From Elysia marginata (lineage: Eukaryota; Mollusca; Gastropoda; Plakobranchidae), in NCBI GenBank assembly GCA_019649035.1, contig BMAT01005576.1, forward strand, positions 423,982-444,314: a stretch of 20,333 bases of DNA, read 5' to 3'. The notes below the pieces were generated by a model. That model worked only from the letters and a program-made list of their open reading frames with translations, was not told the origin of the DNA and ran no database searches. Both the position numbers and the translations under genes were made by a program. The first letter of the stretch is position 1; every line of letters starts with the position of its first letter. Below, in pieces: positions 10,350 to 20,333 of the stretch.

Positions 10350-11707
10350 TGACTTAAATTATAACCTATATCAGTTCTCTCGGTTAATGCTCTTGATCCA
10401 CTGTGAAAAACACAATATCCTCCTCCTCTACTTCATCAACCTATTCTGCTTATTCATCTTCTTTCCTTATTTCAGCATCGTTTTTGTTGTTGTTTTTGTC
10501 TTCTTTCTTTCTTATATTTTTTTTGTAACATAAATTAACCAAGTTCTTGTTACATATTGATCAAGACTTACTTTTCCACGGAACTATCTATTTTAATTAC
10601 ACAGAAAAAGTTACCTATGTTTCTAAAATCTACAAAAATTTCTTGCCCGCTTCTGTCTTGGCTTTTCAAATTTTATTAGACTGAAGATTTTCTAAGACTG
10701 AGATCTCTCTAATATCCATTGCCATTGTGTTTCCTTGTAATGTCCTTTGTTGGCCATAGCCCGTTAAGATTTTTTTAAAGTTTTTTTTTTTAAGTTCCTA
10801 AGTCTCGTATATTATATGAAAGATGAGTCGCCACACCTCACTTCACGAGAGTATGCCAATCCTTTGATAACCCTGTAGCACGTGTCCATGTTAAAAACCA
10901 TGTCCTTGGGATCTCATCGCAGCCAATTTTTTTCTAATTTTGCGCGTCTACTCTAAGCTTTTGTGGTTTTACTATGCTTCTATTCACCTTTTCCGCTGCA
11001 AATTGTTTTTCGGCCGTTTGTCGTACAAATCATTATTGTACTTCAAAAATGGTCTTGTCATTGACATGGCTGAGTGGGTTATATTTAGTCCAGACAAACC
11101 AAAATTTTCTTGGCATGAGAAAAAATTCGCACAGCCTTGTGATAATGAGTTTTTGTATTCAGGAAAATATTAAAATGTTTTTCTTACATCTGAACAGCAA
11201 GCGGCAGTCCGCCAGTGTCACATTAACATACGCGAAAACAGCACATTTTCAGTTCAAGTGTTTTCTTTTCATTCACAATATGACTGAAAATCCAAGAGAC
11301 GTTGAACTTAAAAAAAAAAAAACAGTTCAAATGTCTCAGCTTAGACGGTGGTCGAAATAGAGAGACGCAGGAGAAATAATTTCGAAACTCGGGTAGAAAA
11401 ATCTCGTTGTTTATCACTAAATGGTCACTGGTAGTTAAGATAGTGCTGCTTCAAACTTGATGAAGAGTGGTGAAAATAATAAGCTCTGTCAGGAATTTCG
11501 AATGGAAAGTAAGGGGACTTGTGAAATTCAACATTTTCACAAAATTGTCAATGAAAAGGTAATCCGGTAAATAACTCCACTGAGAAATTGTTTAAGTGGT
11601 GGGAGAAGATGTTCTGTTGATGATGAAACCAGTCATTATTCCACCTGATCGATATCAAAACTATCTTATTCAGTTTTAGTCTAGTTCAGAAAAAAGATCC
11701 CTTCAAG
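10350..11707. other. AT-rich region, no supported gene
   Basis: The largest open frame is 128 codons at 10974-11360 (+), starting with ATG. The first residues are hydrophobic, but the frame is AT-driven, contains a poly-Lys run from an A11 tract, overlaps another open frame and shows no domain. I do not call it a gene. Otherwise there are T-rich runs at about 10770-10790 and 10500-10525 and no repeat boundary. Confidence 0.5.
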
Positions 11708-12142
11708 TTAATAAAAAATAAGCGTGTACGAAAACTGCACTTGATAGGTTTCCAAGAGAGCACTGGACTGGATTCTCGTTATTCGAGCACTTAACTGGTG
11801 GCACTCGACTCTTGGTGAAATGTAAGTGTCAAGTTGGCAAACAGCGGCTTTGGACTTACGATTCTGTAACAAATTATAAGCAGTCTAATGGGTTTACCTC
11901 ATGTACACGTTTTGATAAAGGTGTAAATTTGCTTTGCGGTTTGAAATGTTTACCTTAGCCTCTTCAAGCTGACTGTACGTTGCCGACTTAGGAGACATAA
12001 GTACAACTACATCACAGTCCAGCCGCGCAGCCACGTACCAATGAGGTTTCGTCGCTATAATTATGTTTAAACCGGTAGATAAGTATAAGTAAATGATGCG
12101 CCTCTTATTTGTAGGATTAAACAGGTAGTCTGTATCACTCAT
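11708..12142 (-). CDS. Weak two-exon gene model on the minus strand
   Basis: An ATG at 12142 with A at -3 opens a frame of 63 codons ending ...YSQLEEAK at 11954, followed at once by a donor-like GTAAAC. After a 90-base interval a good acceptor (ATAATTTGTTACAG) ends at 11864. The sequence from 11863 continues in the same phase (phase 0) for 51 codons to a TAA whose last base is at 11708. The joined product would be 114 residues, with KPHWYVAARLDCDVVVLM as the most protein-like part and no family I recognise. The 63-codon frame itself stays open to 11894, past the donor. The region is somewhat richer in CpG than its flanks. Both frames are short enough to arise by chance, and a fossil or a chance alignment of splice-like signals is the main alternative. 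Confidence 0.2.
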
Positions 12143-12186
12143 AATTTCGAAATAAGCTCAACAATTATCGATAGGAAATAAGATAA

Positions 12187-12327
12187 GCAAGAGATTCTTC
12201 TCTGGAACCGTTCAGTTACCGCGATCACGACTTCGCAACTGATGCCCGCATTAACTGGTGGAGTGACGTTCTAGATGGGGTGTCGGCCTACCGGGAGTTG
12301 CAGAATTGTAGCATTTTGGTTGGTTGA
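12187..12327 (+). other. Short coding-like block, possible orphan exon
   Basis: The frame between TAA (12184) and TGA (12325-12327) gives 46 residues, including RDHDFATDARINWWSDVLDG, a composition unusual for random AT-rich DNA, with local GC well above background. CTTCTCTGGAACCGTTCAG, ending at 12215, could be a splice acceptor. No consensus donor follows, which argues against an intact exon. A second short plus-strand frame at 11748-11822 also contains an NWW word (LNWWHSTLGEM) and ends at a donor-like GAAATGTAAGT. Both share the DNA word TTAACTGGTGG, so an old internal duplication or coincidence is possible. The family is not recognised. Confidence 0.22.
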
Positions 12328-14760
12328 GAAATTTCGCACATCCATACTTCAAAAACTTTGAACAAGACTTGTTTGGAAACAAAAACATCGAGAATATTTT
12401 TGGAGTGTTTAAAATAAAATGCCTCTATCTCTCTAAAGGCTTTCTACTGATATCAGAGAGAAAAAAAGCAGTTCATCTTTTAAATCTATTTTATTATTGA
12501 TGGTTCAAGTATAAACTTTTTGAGGGTTTTTTTTCTATACTTTATGTCCTTCAGATGATTCGGATGTCGCACGCTTCACACAATCTTCAGGTTACTTCTT
12601 TATTTTTAATTTCAAACGAGCAAGAGCAAGCGTAGATTTGAATCTGAAAATATATTTTTCTAATTCATATATCCGGCACCACGAGTGCTTCCAAACAATA
12701 GTATTCTAAAAAAACTGTTTTCGCGTTCCAGTGACAACCGAAACGCTCTTGTTTCCTGGAAAGCATTTAAGTTGTCTGGAGAACTTGAAAGACTAGACGT
12801 CATTGTGATCTTTATTTAGTTTTGTTGCAACAACGTCCACTTTTAACTTACTGATAAGTGGCTGTCACTTTATGTCACCATGCCATGCCAGGTCAACCCA
12901 TAGTTGTCCCTGATAAATACTGTTTGATCAAAGCTCAGTGTTCTACTTTTATAGTGCATGGCAGTGTAGAACTATTAAAATTTGCTGACATTGCATCTGT
13001 AAATTAGAACAATAAATTGAAGATGAGACGGGAAAAAAGCAAGTGTTGTAAACATGGAGTTGTAAAAGAATGTACCAAAAAAAAAAATACACAAAGCTTG
13101 AAAAGAGTGAAGAAAGTTTTTAGGGTCGGAAAAAGAAAAGGACAAAAATGTCTAGCACGATGAGAATAAATCAAGTTAGAGGAAAAACTCTTTCTCACCT
13201 GTATTAGATCTTGCCGAAGTATTTTTGTCATAGCTAGTACTGATAAATGCGGAAATAATTTAGCTAAAAATCTATGCGCAGCTTAACCTGACAGAAACTT
13301 TATGAAAAATGGAAACATTTGACATATTATTGTAAAGCAACTAAGTCATCCTTTTCCATGTTTTGAAACTTTCTTGGTCTTACCGATTTTTAGAAGAGGC
13401 ATGATTGCTTTGGTTTCTAAATGGCACCTTTTTCATGTTATGATTTGTTCGAAACGTAATGGAAGGTGCAAATTTTAGGGGTTCTGATGTCTGCTAGAAC
13501 CTTAGAACAGTTGTTACCTTGCGATTTAATGAAAGATATAAAAAAAAAGAAAAAAATACATAATATTTATCATATCCATAAACATTTTATTGGGTTTTTC
13601 CAAATTTTTATACCTTGTTAGCCAAGGAATGTCATTTTTTCCCTTTTGCAATTTTCCCCGAACAGCTATCTTAAAACCCGAGACTGAATGAGGTAGATAA
13701 AACTAAAGTATGCAAAACATGAAAATTGTCAAGGAGAACAGTGCTGATCCAAGAAAAACTTTGTTCAGGTGAAGAATGTGCATTAACTTTCAAGGATCGC
13801 ATCAATCTATTGGCACGCAACGCGAGAGTACTATCTTTCACTATTTTCGTATCACTTTCATGAACTCTTGCGCTTGTGCTAATTTTGCGGAGGGGGTTGT
13901 TTTCAATGTATGCTCAGCACAATCAAGAAACCTTGCATGAGTTGAGATTCTGTCACCTCCAAACAATTTCAAACAGTTCAGTGAAAGTTTGATTATTCAT
14001 AATATTATACGTAATTGAAACGGAATACTTGTACAAAATCTCGATTTACTGAGTGCGCGAATCGTATGTGCTAGAAAAAACATCTGAGAGATACTCAAGA
14101 CTGAACCAATATACAACTAAATTAGCGTTCAAATTCATTTCTATGAAATTAGTAAGACAATGAAATCTTAAAACGGACCTAAATAAACTATGGATTGATT
14201 AAGTTTTGCTTTTACAGTTATTGCTAATATTGGAAGCTATCAAAAATATAAAAGGCTACACTGAAAGAATTCGTACCAATAAAAGTACGTGCCGATGTGG
14301 TAATTGGTTCACGTTTAAAATCATCGTTAATCGTGGAGCCCAATACCAATATTTCTGCCATTGTTAATGCAAGAAAGTAAAGAGATGCGTATTTATGTGT
14401 TGAATACGATATTTGTCACAAATTTTGCTCCGCTTTTTCATTTTATTCTTCATTGTTTCATGTAAAAAAACTATAACTTCCGCGATGCTAATAACGTTAG
14501 TGGGTAAGATGCAACAGTCATGGTTTTATCCTTGCCTTATATATTGTCCATACAATATCAAAATATCAATCATCGTCAAAAGATTTTAGCGGAATATAAA
14601 CTTGCGTAATGATGTAATACGGGAAATTGCACATATGAACAGCTGCAGAAGTCCAATCCACCCGACAGTGGCCAATACAACCCACTGTAAAAAAAAAATC
14701 TTTCGTATCGTTTATTTGTTCTTTGTTTTCCGTTCTTAACGACATATCCTCTATTTTTTT
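12328..14760. other. Long AT-rich non-coding stretch, no gene seen
   Basis: No open frame with protein-like content on either strand, and no tRNA-like, microsatellite or terminal-repeat structure. Only short A/T runs (such as at 13077-13088 and 13540-13556) and a TATAAAAGG word near 14247 stand out. The sequence is consistent with intron or intergenic DNA. Confidence 0.6.
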
Positions 14761-14765
14761 TAGAA

Positions 14766-14776
14766 GGGGGGGGGGG
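14766..14776 (+). repeat. G11 homopolymer after a T-rich run
   Basis: Eleven G in a row, directly preceded by a T-rich stretch ending TTTTAGAA. A run this long is prone to sequencing and assembly length error. Confidence 0.85.
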
Positions 14777-15218
14777 TGTAACCTAATACCATCAGCTCTT
14801 ATCTTAAGACTGTCTTGGGCTTACCTGCACATAGCTAATTATTACCAATTGTTAAGTGGTACATGGAATGAATGAAAGCGCAAGCCTCTTTATTTCCATA
14901 GATGTAGAAAATTTTTTTAAAAACCCGTTAAAATTTGAAGGACTTTGTTGAATTTTTCGTAAACATAGAAATAGGGAAGATGACAAAATCTTGAAATTGG
15001 GTTATTGATAAATGAACACCAAAAAGGGTGTGGAGTTTGAAACAGAAATACTTTGAACTTCGATTTTCAACTTCTGTGTATGCTTTTAAACTACAGCGTT
15101 GTCATTTTTTTTCTAAATTTGGATGTATAAGATTAACCCCTTTTGCTAAAACGAAGATAGCATTCAGTGTCTATGTTAGTATAGTTGTACTGAGACACGA
15201 AAAGTTAAATCTAGTTTG
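14777..15218. other. AT-rich non-coding stretch, no gene seen
   Basis: A 63-codon open frame (15028-15219) does not start at a convincing ATG and is AT-driven. Nothing else stands out. Confidence 0.55.
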
Positions 15219-15270
15219 ATATATATATATAGTACATGTCGGNGCCCCCCCCCCCCCACACACACACACA
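15219..15270. repeat. Compound (AT)n - C13 - (CA)n tract with ambiguous base
   Basis: (AT)n at 15219-15231, then a short spacer holding an N at 15243, then C13 at 15245-15257 and (AC)n at 15258-15270. The single N beside a C homopolymer is probably an unresolved base call. Alternating CA of this kind can adopt Z-DNA, but this array is short. Confidence 0.9.
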
Positions 15271-15715
15271 CCTCCATACATGTCTTTACTGTACGTTTCT
15301 CTGTGATCATCAATCAGGACTGTGCATACAAAACCAAGAACAAAATCTAAAATTTGGATCTCCTTACAGCGTCTCAACAAACTTCGGTACTCGGAAAATG
15401 GTATACGGTTCGCTAAAAATGCATGTATGATTGAAGGAGACAACTAGTATTTCTTTTGATAAAGCAATTAAATAAATGTGTTATCTTAAAGCCGTGTATG
15501 TGAGAAGATAATTGTTTGAGCATCAGCAGAGCCGCGCGCCCTCGAGCGTGAAATATCGTGAGCAATTAGTACACCTTTGTGGCAGATATAGCTAAGGTGT
15601 ACTTTAGAGATTTATGATGCTGAACTTGTAGTCTCGGTGGTGTGCTCAGCTGGATAACCCAGGCTGAGATTATTACAAAAGACAGGTACGTAGGTGAGAC
15701 AGCTGAAGTGTTCAA
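15271..15715. other. Non-coding stretch, no gene seen
   Basis: Contains a small GC-rich spot (GCAGAGCCGCGCGCCCTCGAG, about 15527-15546) without a surrounding open frame. No element recognised. Confidence 0.5.
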
Positions 15716-15726
15716 GAGAAAGTGAA

Positions 15727-15757
<31 letters not shown>

Positions 15758-15912
15758 TTGACAGAGAGAAAGAGAGAGAGTGATAGAGAGAGAAAGAGAG
15801 ACAGACGGAAAGAGACAGGCATACAGAGAGACAGAGACAAAGAGAAAAGGGGATATAAAGTGGAGAGAGAAAGGAATAGAATGGAATGGAGACTGACAGA
15901 CAGAGAAAAAGA
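15716..15912. repeat. Degenerate (GA)n purine tract
   Basis: Nearly 200 bases of GAGA, GACA and GAAA units with few pyrimidines, plus a short GGAATAGAATGGAATGGA segment at about 15871-15888. The Ser/Leu-rich minus-strand open frames here reflect the repeat. Confidence 0.92.
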
Positions 15913-18900
15913 AAGCAAAGCCAGTTATGTATGCTAAAATATAGGGGCATGCTAATATATTAATTGGCAGGATTAACAAAATCTAGTCAAATTACTGGAG
16001 TAGGGGATAAATACCTTGAAAAGTTCGTCCATATGCTCCAGAAAAAGAGAGATTGCATTTATGAGAAAAAAAAGACGTAAGTGTGAGATAAATACACAGG
16101 CAGAACATAACAATGCACACAAGCCGAATGTACAAGGGTATAGGGAAGATTGACCAGGGGATGAAGTCAGGTGACTGGCCCAGGTCGGACAGATTCTCCT
16201 AGTAAAGTTGTCAGGAAGCATCTCTGAGAATCAGTCATTGGAGCGAGCTAAAATGATAATTAGTAGTACCCTGATATAAAAGTCTCACATCCAGTGAGAA
16301 TAAGTCGGAAGTGGCAATTTTCACATGTCAAAGTATTAATATTCTAAACAATGAGTTTTTCTGGACTTACATACGTTAGGAAGTGTATGAAGTTATCAAA
16401 GTTTTGTGAGAAGATATTAGAACCTTTTGGGATTTAAAAAATACACACAAGAGGAATTATATTTTTGAAATAATTTTTCTCAAAATATTTTCAAGTTATC
16501 TGGGATTAGAGACTAAATTCTCTTTTCATTTAGTGATCGGTTCCAATAATTTAAACCGTGCAAGGTTTGGCATTGATTTTTTTACAATATTCTTTACACA
16601 ACCACTTTACCTCTTTCTTACACAAACAGGCAACCCGTCGACAGCATAAATGAAAAAAAAACAAGTTTGAAAAAAACCCACAAAAAAAAACACACTTCAA
16701 TACAGGCAAAATGAAGTTTTGAAAACAGTACACACAATTCCCTCGCCGTTTTTCGATGGAAAGACAACTAAATGTAAGGTTTTAAATCACACTCTTCAGT
16801 AAAATTAGTTGGATTTTTGTAATTATCGCTAAAACAACTGTTCTCTCAATTCGCCGTACTTTTACACAATAATTTTAAAGTCTAATTAATGGATAAAATT
16901 TGCATTGAAGCTCATTAGGTATATTGTATATTCTCTTTATTTAGGATAGGTCAATATTCATACCTCTATTTATCTCTTTGTCCTAATATATTTAACAACA
17001 TAAATTAAATTGTAAAATTACTAACTTGATTGCACAAGTATGTGATGAAACAAAAGTGTTAACAAGCAAAACAGATAGTGTGTTTCGGGGGGCGAGCCTG
17101 CAGGGCTGGGAAGTAAGAAAGGAGAGAGAGGAGGTAAACGGTATGATCACATTTCGGGTACTGTGGAAAGTAGCTTTTGTACTTTGTTACCTGCCTTCTT
17201 CAGTCTGTTAAGTAGGTATACACTTTTTCCATCACTGTTTTCTAATAACTCTAAAAGTACAAAAATACTGTCTGCTTGTCTGCTAGAAACAACTTTCCGA
17301 ACCCTTCTTAAAATTAGAAATACTGAAATATCTTTTTCTTGCAATTTTTTCAGAGGTAATATCCTTATTTTCTCGAGTATTATTTAAAAATTGCATGACG
17401 GCTTAGTACTTAACGGTTTTGAACATGTGCCAATACAGAAATGAAGTAATTAACTTCATCGGGAAATTTTTATAGCGTATTATACCGTCTGAATTGTTTC
17501 ATTGGTAAAACCTTTGGGTGGTCTCATGGCTTTAGTGTGGATTTCAACTTAAGCCTCCGTTAGGCTGTACAAAGCTGAAAGTGAAACTGCAAGGGCTTGT
17601 TCAAAGTTTGGCGAGAAGAAAAGTGGTTGTTGTAGATACAGGTGTCTATTAGATGAGAAGTATGCTCTATCGCTCGGAACAGAGTATCCAAGATTTAGAT
17701 TGCATAATGGCTAATGATACATTTCATGTCGCCAATTTGTTTTTTCTTTAGAGCACATAACAATATTTTAAAAATCTTTTATTAATTTTAGGTAAATCCC
17801 GTAAAGCAGGAGAAACTTTAAAAAAATATACAGCGTCAACATACTATAATTTTACTAGCTAGTTTCCATTTTATTGTCGTCGTTTTGTCAAAGTGAGAAG
17901 TCTTATGCCACATGAATATTTGACATCCAATTGTTTGTTCACAGAGCAGATAAGACAATGCGTTGATTTCATGTAACACTGATCCATTAAAAAAGAAGAA
18001 CTCATTTGTCTTTGGAATAATATTCAAGTTATCTTTTTCAATGTCGATTTATTTAATAAAACTATTGCTAACATTGAAGAAAAATAATATAATGTTGTAG
18101 GCTCTGGCCCAATAAAAATTTAAGATCTTCTTTTTGTTTGCAAGATTGAGAACATTATTTTAGTTTATCGGATGATTCTTAAACTGAATAAAATACTTTG
18201 CAATTAAATGTTAAGAAGTTAGAATATGTTTTATGTTTTGATTTGTTAAAACACACGCATGCATTAAGAGAAACAATGAGAAACAGAGGCTGTAATGAGT
18301 TTAAGCATAACTTTGTTGCCATACTATAAATGAAGCAAACGACCCCAACATGAGGGGCAAAGATACTTCTTTTCATATAGCATGTTTCTGTGATAAGCGG
18401 TAGCAGGTCGTTAAAGGAAAAAAAAACTGTAAAAGGATAAGAAAATTGAAGGTGAAATTAACATTTAGGTTTTCTTAAGTGAGTGTACCAGGTCTTTTGC
18501 GTAATACAAAACCATCTTTGTGTTTATCATTATCATCATGTCTTCAATTCCATTTCATGCACCATCTGACTGATCTATCACGTTTATGTTTTTATATGGA
18601 TCAAAGGTGGCAGCCCTATTTGCTTGAACGTTATAACCTGAACAGGTGAACTTCTCAATAAATATAGCTGCTGTTTGTCTGCATTTGGCGATTTCTGCAC
18701 ATGTTTTATCCGTGTATGAAATTAAATAAAAATATAACCCCCTCCCCTTGCCTTTTGACAACCTTTGAACAGACAGAAAAAGTGAAGGTGACGTATGAAC
18801 GGAACAATAATGCACCAGTTTTATTTGAACTTATTTCGTTTCTACCTGTGGGAAATTACCTTTTTATGCCACGTATTTTTCTATCCATAATACAAAACAG

Positions 18901-18994
18901 CAACAGAATATTACGTCTGGCCTTAAACCAGAACCGACTCCAAATCGTTCGAAGCTAAATAATTCATATACTGGCTTCAGATCAAGAATTTTAC
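15913..18994. other. Long AT-rich non-coding stretch, no gene seen
   Basis: About 3 kb without a supported exon, RNA gene or repeat array. Small open frames (for example 17147-17344 minus, 18555-18815 minus) have no domain, no coherent splice signals and overlapping frames on the other strand. A GC-richer patch at about 17085-17115 carries GGGGGGCGAGCCTGCAGGG but no open frame of note. Confidence 0.55.
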
Positions 18995-19019
18995 GAGACA
19001 AGTCTGAAAGTCTTGTCTC
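18995..19019. repeat. Imperfect inverted repeat (11-bp stem, 3-base loop)
   Basis: GAGACAAGTCT, loop GAA, AGTCTTGTCTC. Ten of eleven positions pair, the exception being one T-T mismatch (19003/19011). It is not followed by a T run, and it is too short for a microRNA precursor. Function unknown. Confidence 0.75.
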
Positions 19020-19123
19020 TTGTGACATAATTTTTGTATTCATTGAAATAGCTCCATGAAATTTAGAAACAAGTGTTCCCAATACGTAAGCTTACTCACT
19101 GCTATTAAAGCCACAAGCAACGT

Positions 19124-19131
19124 TGACGTCA
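19124..19131. promoter_or_regulatory. Perfect CRE-type octamer TGACGTCA
   Basis: The palindromic octamer is the canonical binding site of CREB/ATF bZIP factors in animals. It lies inside a 61-codon open frame (19056-19241, +) that starts with ATG, has fewer A/T-driven residues than most here, and matches no family I recognise. No TATA or exon context supports a promoter, so this is a sequence match only. Confidence 0.3.
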
Positions 19132-19299
19132 CTTTAGTGTTCTATCGCTCAACGAATGTCAGTGACAAAACGGCAAAGAACAAAAACCATTTTTTCAAGC
19201 AATGTGCAGTTACTGAGTTATCTAACGCAGAAAGGAGCTAACTATTTAGTATTAAATGATAACAAAATTTAAGGGTATTTTTACAAGCCCAATTCCACT

Positions 19300-19440
19300 T
19301 CAAAGGTGCTCTCAGGGCTTGGGTCCCAATGACAATTTACGGGCTGCCACCCAGAGACTAGCGGGGATACCATGACTAAGCCTCAGCCGGTCACATTATA
19401 CTGACACCGACCCAACAGTAGTATTACATAAAGAGTGTCT
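19300..19440 (-). mobile_element. GC-rich dispersed repeat fragment, molluscan type
   Basis: A sharply bounded GC-rich segment in AT-rich DNA. Read on the minus strand it contains GGTGTCAGTATAATGTGACC followed by a GGCTGAGG-like word and TGGTATCCCC. I recall this word pattern as a recurrent repeat in molluscan genomic and transcript sequences; that is memory, not a search. No promoter box, open frame or terminal repeat is visible, so it is likely a fragment of a larger element. Confidence 0.45.
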
Positions 19441-19817
19441 TCATTGATGTTTACGTGGAAGTGAGCGAAAATATTTCAGGTCAAATTGGAATATTTTATA
19501 GAAGCTTTTGATGTTTTGAGGACTTTCATTAAATTCTTATAACTAAAAGAAACTTTTAGATTTTCATAGCAAATGGGAGATACCCCCTCGCTATGCCGTG
19601 TATAAAAAAGTTTGATGGACTTTCATTTTTACTTTATCTACTTTTCCATAGCTTTTTCTCTATGATGTCAATATGGCTTTTGGGAATTCCCGCACACTTT
19701 TTGACGTAGTTCGTCTCAGTCAAAAATTGCCCATGAATAGCGACTAGACAAAAAACAAGACTAGTTAAGACAATATAGCCCTAAGCCTATGACTTTCCTA
19801 TGAATCAGTCTCACCTG
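19441..19817. other. AT-rich non-coding stretch, no gene seen
   Basis: No open frame or repeat structure of note before the tetranucleotide array. Confidence 0.55.
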
Positions 19818-19861
<44 letters not shown>

Positions 19862-20110
19862 ACTACACTTCTTTTGTCTCTCTATCTGTCTGTGTGTGCT
19901 CATATATCTATCTGACTGGCTGTCTATCTTTCTATCTATCTATATATTTATCTACCTATCTCTCTATCTATCTTTCTATCGGTCTACCATACTTCTTTTT
20001 ATCTCTCTATCTATCTATCTGTGTATTTGCTTACATATCTATCTGATTGGCTGTCTATCTATCTAACTATTTGTCTTTCCATCTATCTATCTATTTGGCT
20101 ATCTATTTGT
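19818..20110. repeat. (ATCT)n / (AGAT)n tetranucleotide domain
   Basis: A pure core of about 11 ATCT-type units at 19818-19861 is followed by some 250 bases of decayed units (ATCT, GTCT, ATTT, CTGT). A larger-scale repetition is visible: the stretch TACATTTCT/CTATCT...TCTGACTGGCTGTCTAT near 19900 recurs in similar order near 20035. This suggests a block duplication of about 135 bases within the array. Confidence 0.9.
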
Positions 20111-20333
20111 TTATCAACTGATTAACTATTACAATGGCAATCATTTTTATTCCTTTTTTGCCGTGCGTTTGCTCAAAAAGTGTACTTTTTCTAACCTTTG
20201 TAGTGGACCAGAATACACTAAGAAGTTATAAAAATGAAAACGATGGAATCGAAAGACGTTAACGTGGTTTTAAGAATCGACGTGTTTACAGTAAACGGTT
20301 ATCGTAGAAACAGGTCAACTGGTCCCCAGTCCC
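20111..20333. other. Window end, no feature seen
   Basis: AT-rich sequence with no supported open frame or repeat. Confidence 0.5.

Noticed and set aside
10974-11360. 128-codon ORF starting with a hydrophobic N-terminus
   Set aside because: AT-driven composition, a poly-Lys run from an A tract, an overlapping open frame and no domain; a frame of this length is plausible by chance in about 40 kb of two-strand sequence.
18555-18815. 86-codon minus-strand ORF
   Set aside because: No domain, no splice context, and a plus-strand frame overlaps it; treated as chance.

Overview
The window reads as AT-rich, intron- and repeat-dominated nuclear DNA of an animal. There are no bacterial-style operons, ORFs are short, microsatellites of many kinds are abundant, and there are tRNA-derived SINEs. 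A segment near 19300-19440 and the SINE heads look like repeat families I associate with molluscs, so a marine mollusc, possibly a gastropod, is my best guess. That placement is recollection, not a search result. Coding content is sparse and no complete gene is visible.

Layout. 1-3884: mostly featureless AT-rich DNA with (GA)n, (GAAT)11 and (CT)n arrays. 3885-4190: a small CpG-richer block with short open frames on both strands. 4227-4592: a long pyrimidine tract. 4808-6055: the most structured part, a large trinucleotide (CTA)n domain interrupted by one reverse SINE, with a second SINE in forward orientation starting just after the array, so the two SINEs are head to head. 6841-8114: a GC-richer segment ending in the one convincing coding exon (7499-8114, + strand). 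It encodes about 205 residues with a hydrophobic segment near its end and is followed directly by a consensus 5' splice donor. 8606-8914: a third, 5'-truncated SINE copy of the same subfamily as the reverse one.

8915-20333: probably intronic or intergenic. It holds purine tracts (9431-9541, 15716-15912), a possible retroelement protease remnant (10158-10349), weak exon-like blocks (11708-12142 minus; 12187-12327 plus), a poly-C/(CA)n tract beside an ambiguous base (15243), an imperfect hairpin (18995-19019), a perfect CRE-type octamer (19124-19131), a GC-rich dispersed-repeat fragment (about 19300-19440) and a degenerate (ATCT)n domain (19818-20110).

If the 7499 exon is real, the gene runs left to right and everything downstream may be its first intron. 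No set of genes acting together can be claimed. I found no evidence of a novel multi-gene system. The most useful leads are the SINE/microsatellite complex, the unidentified signal-anchor exon and the small unrecognised coding-like blocks around 12 kb.
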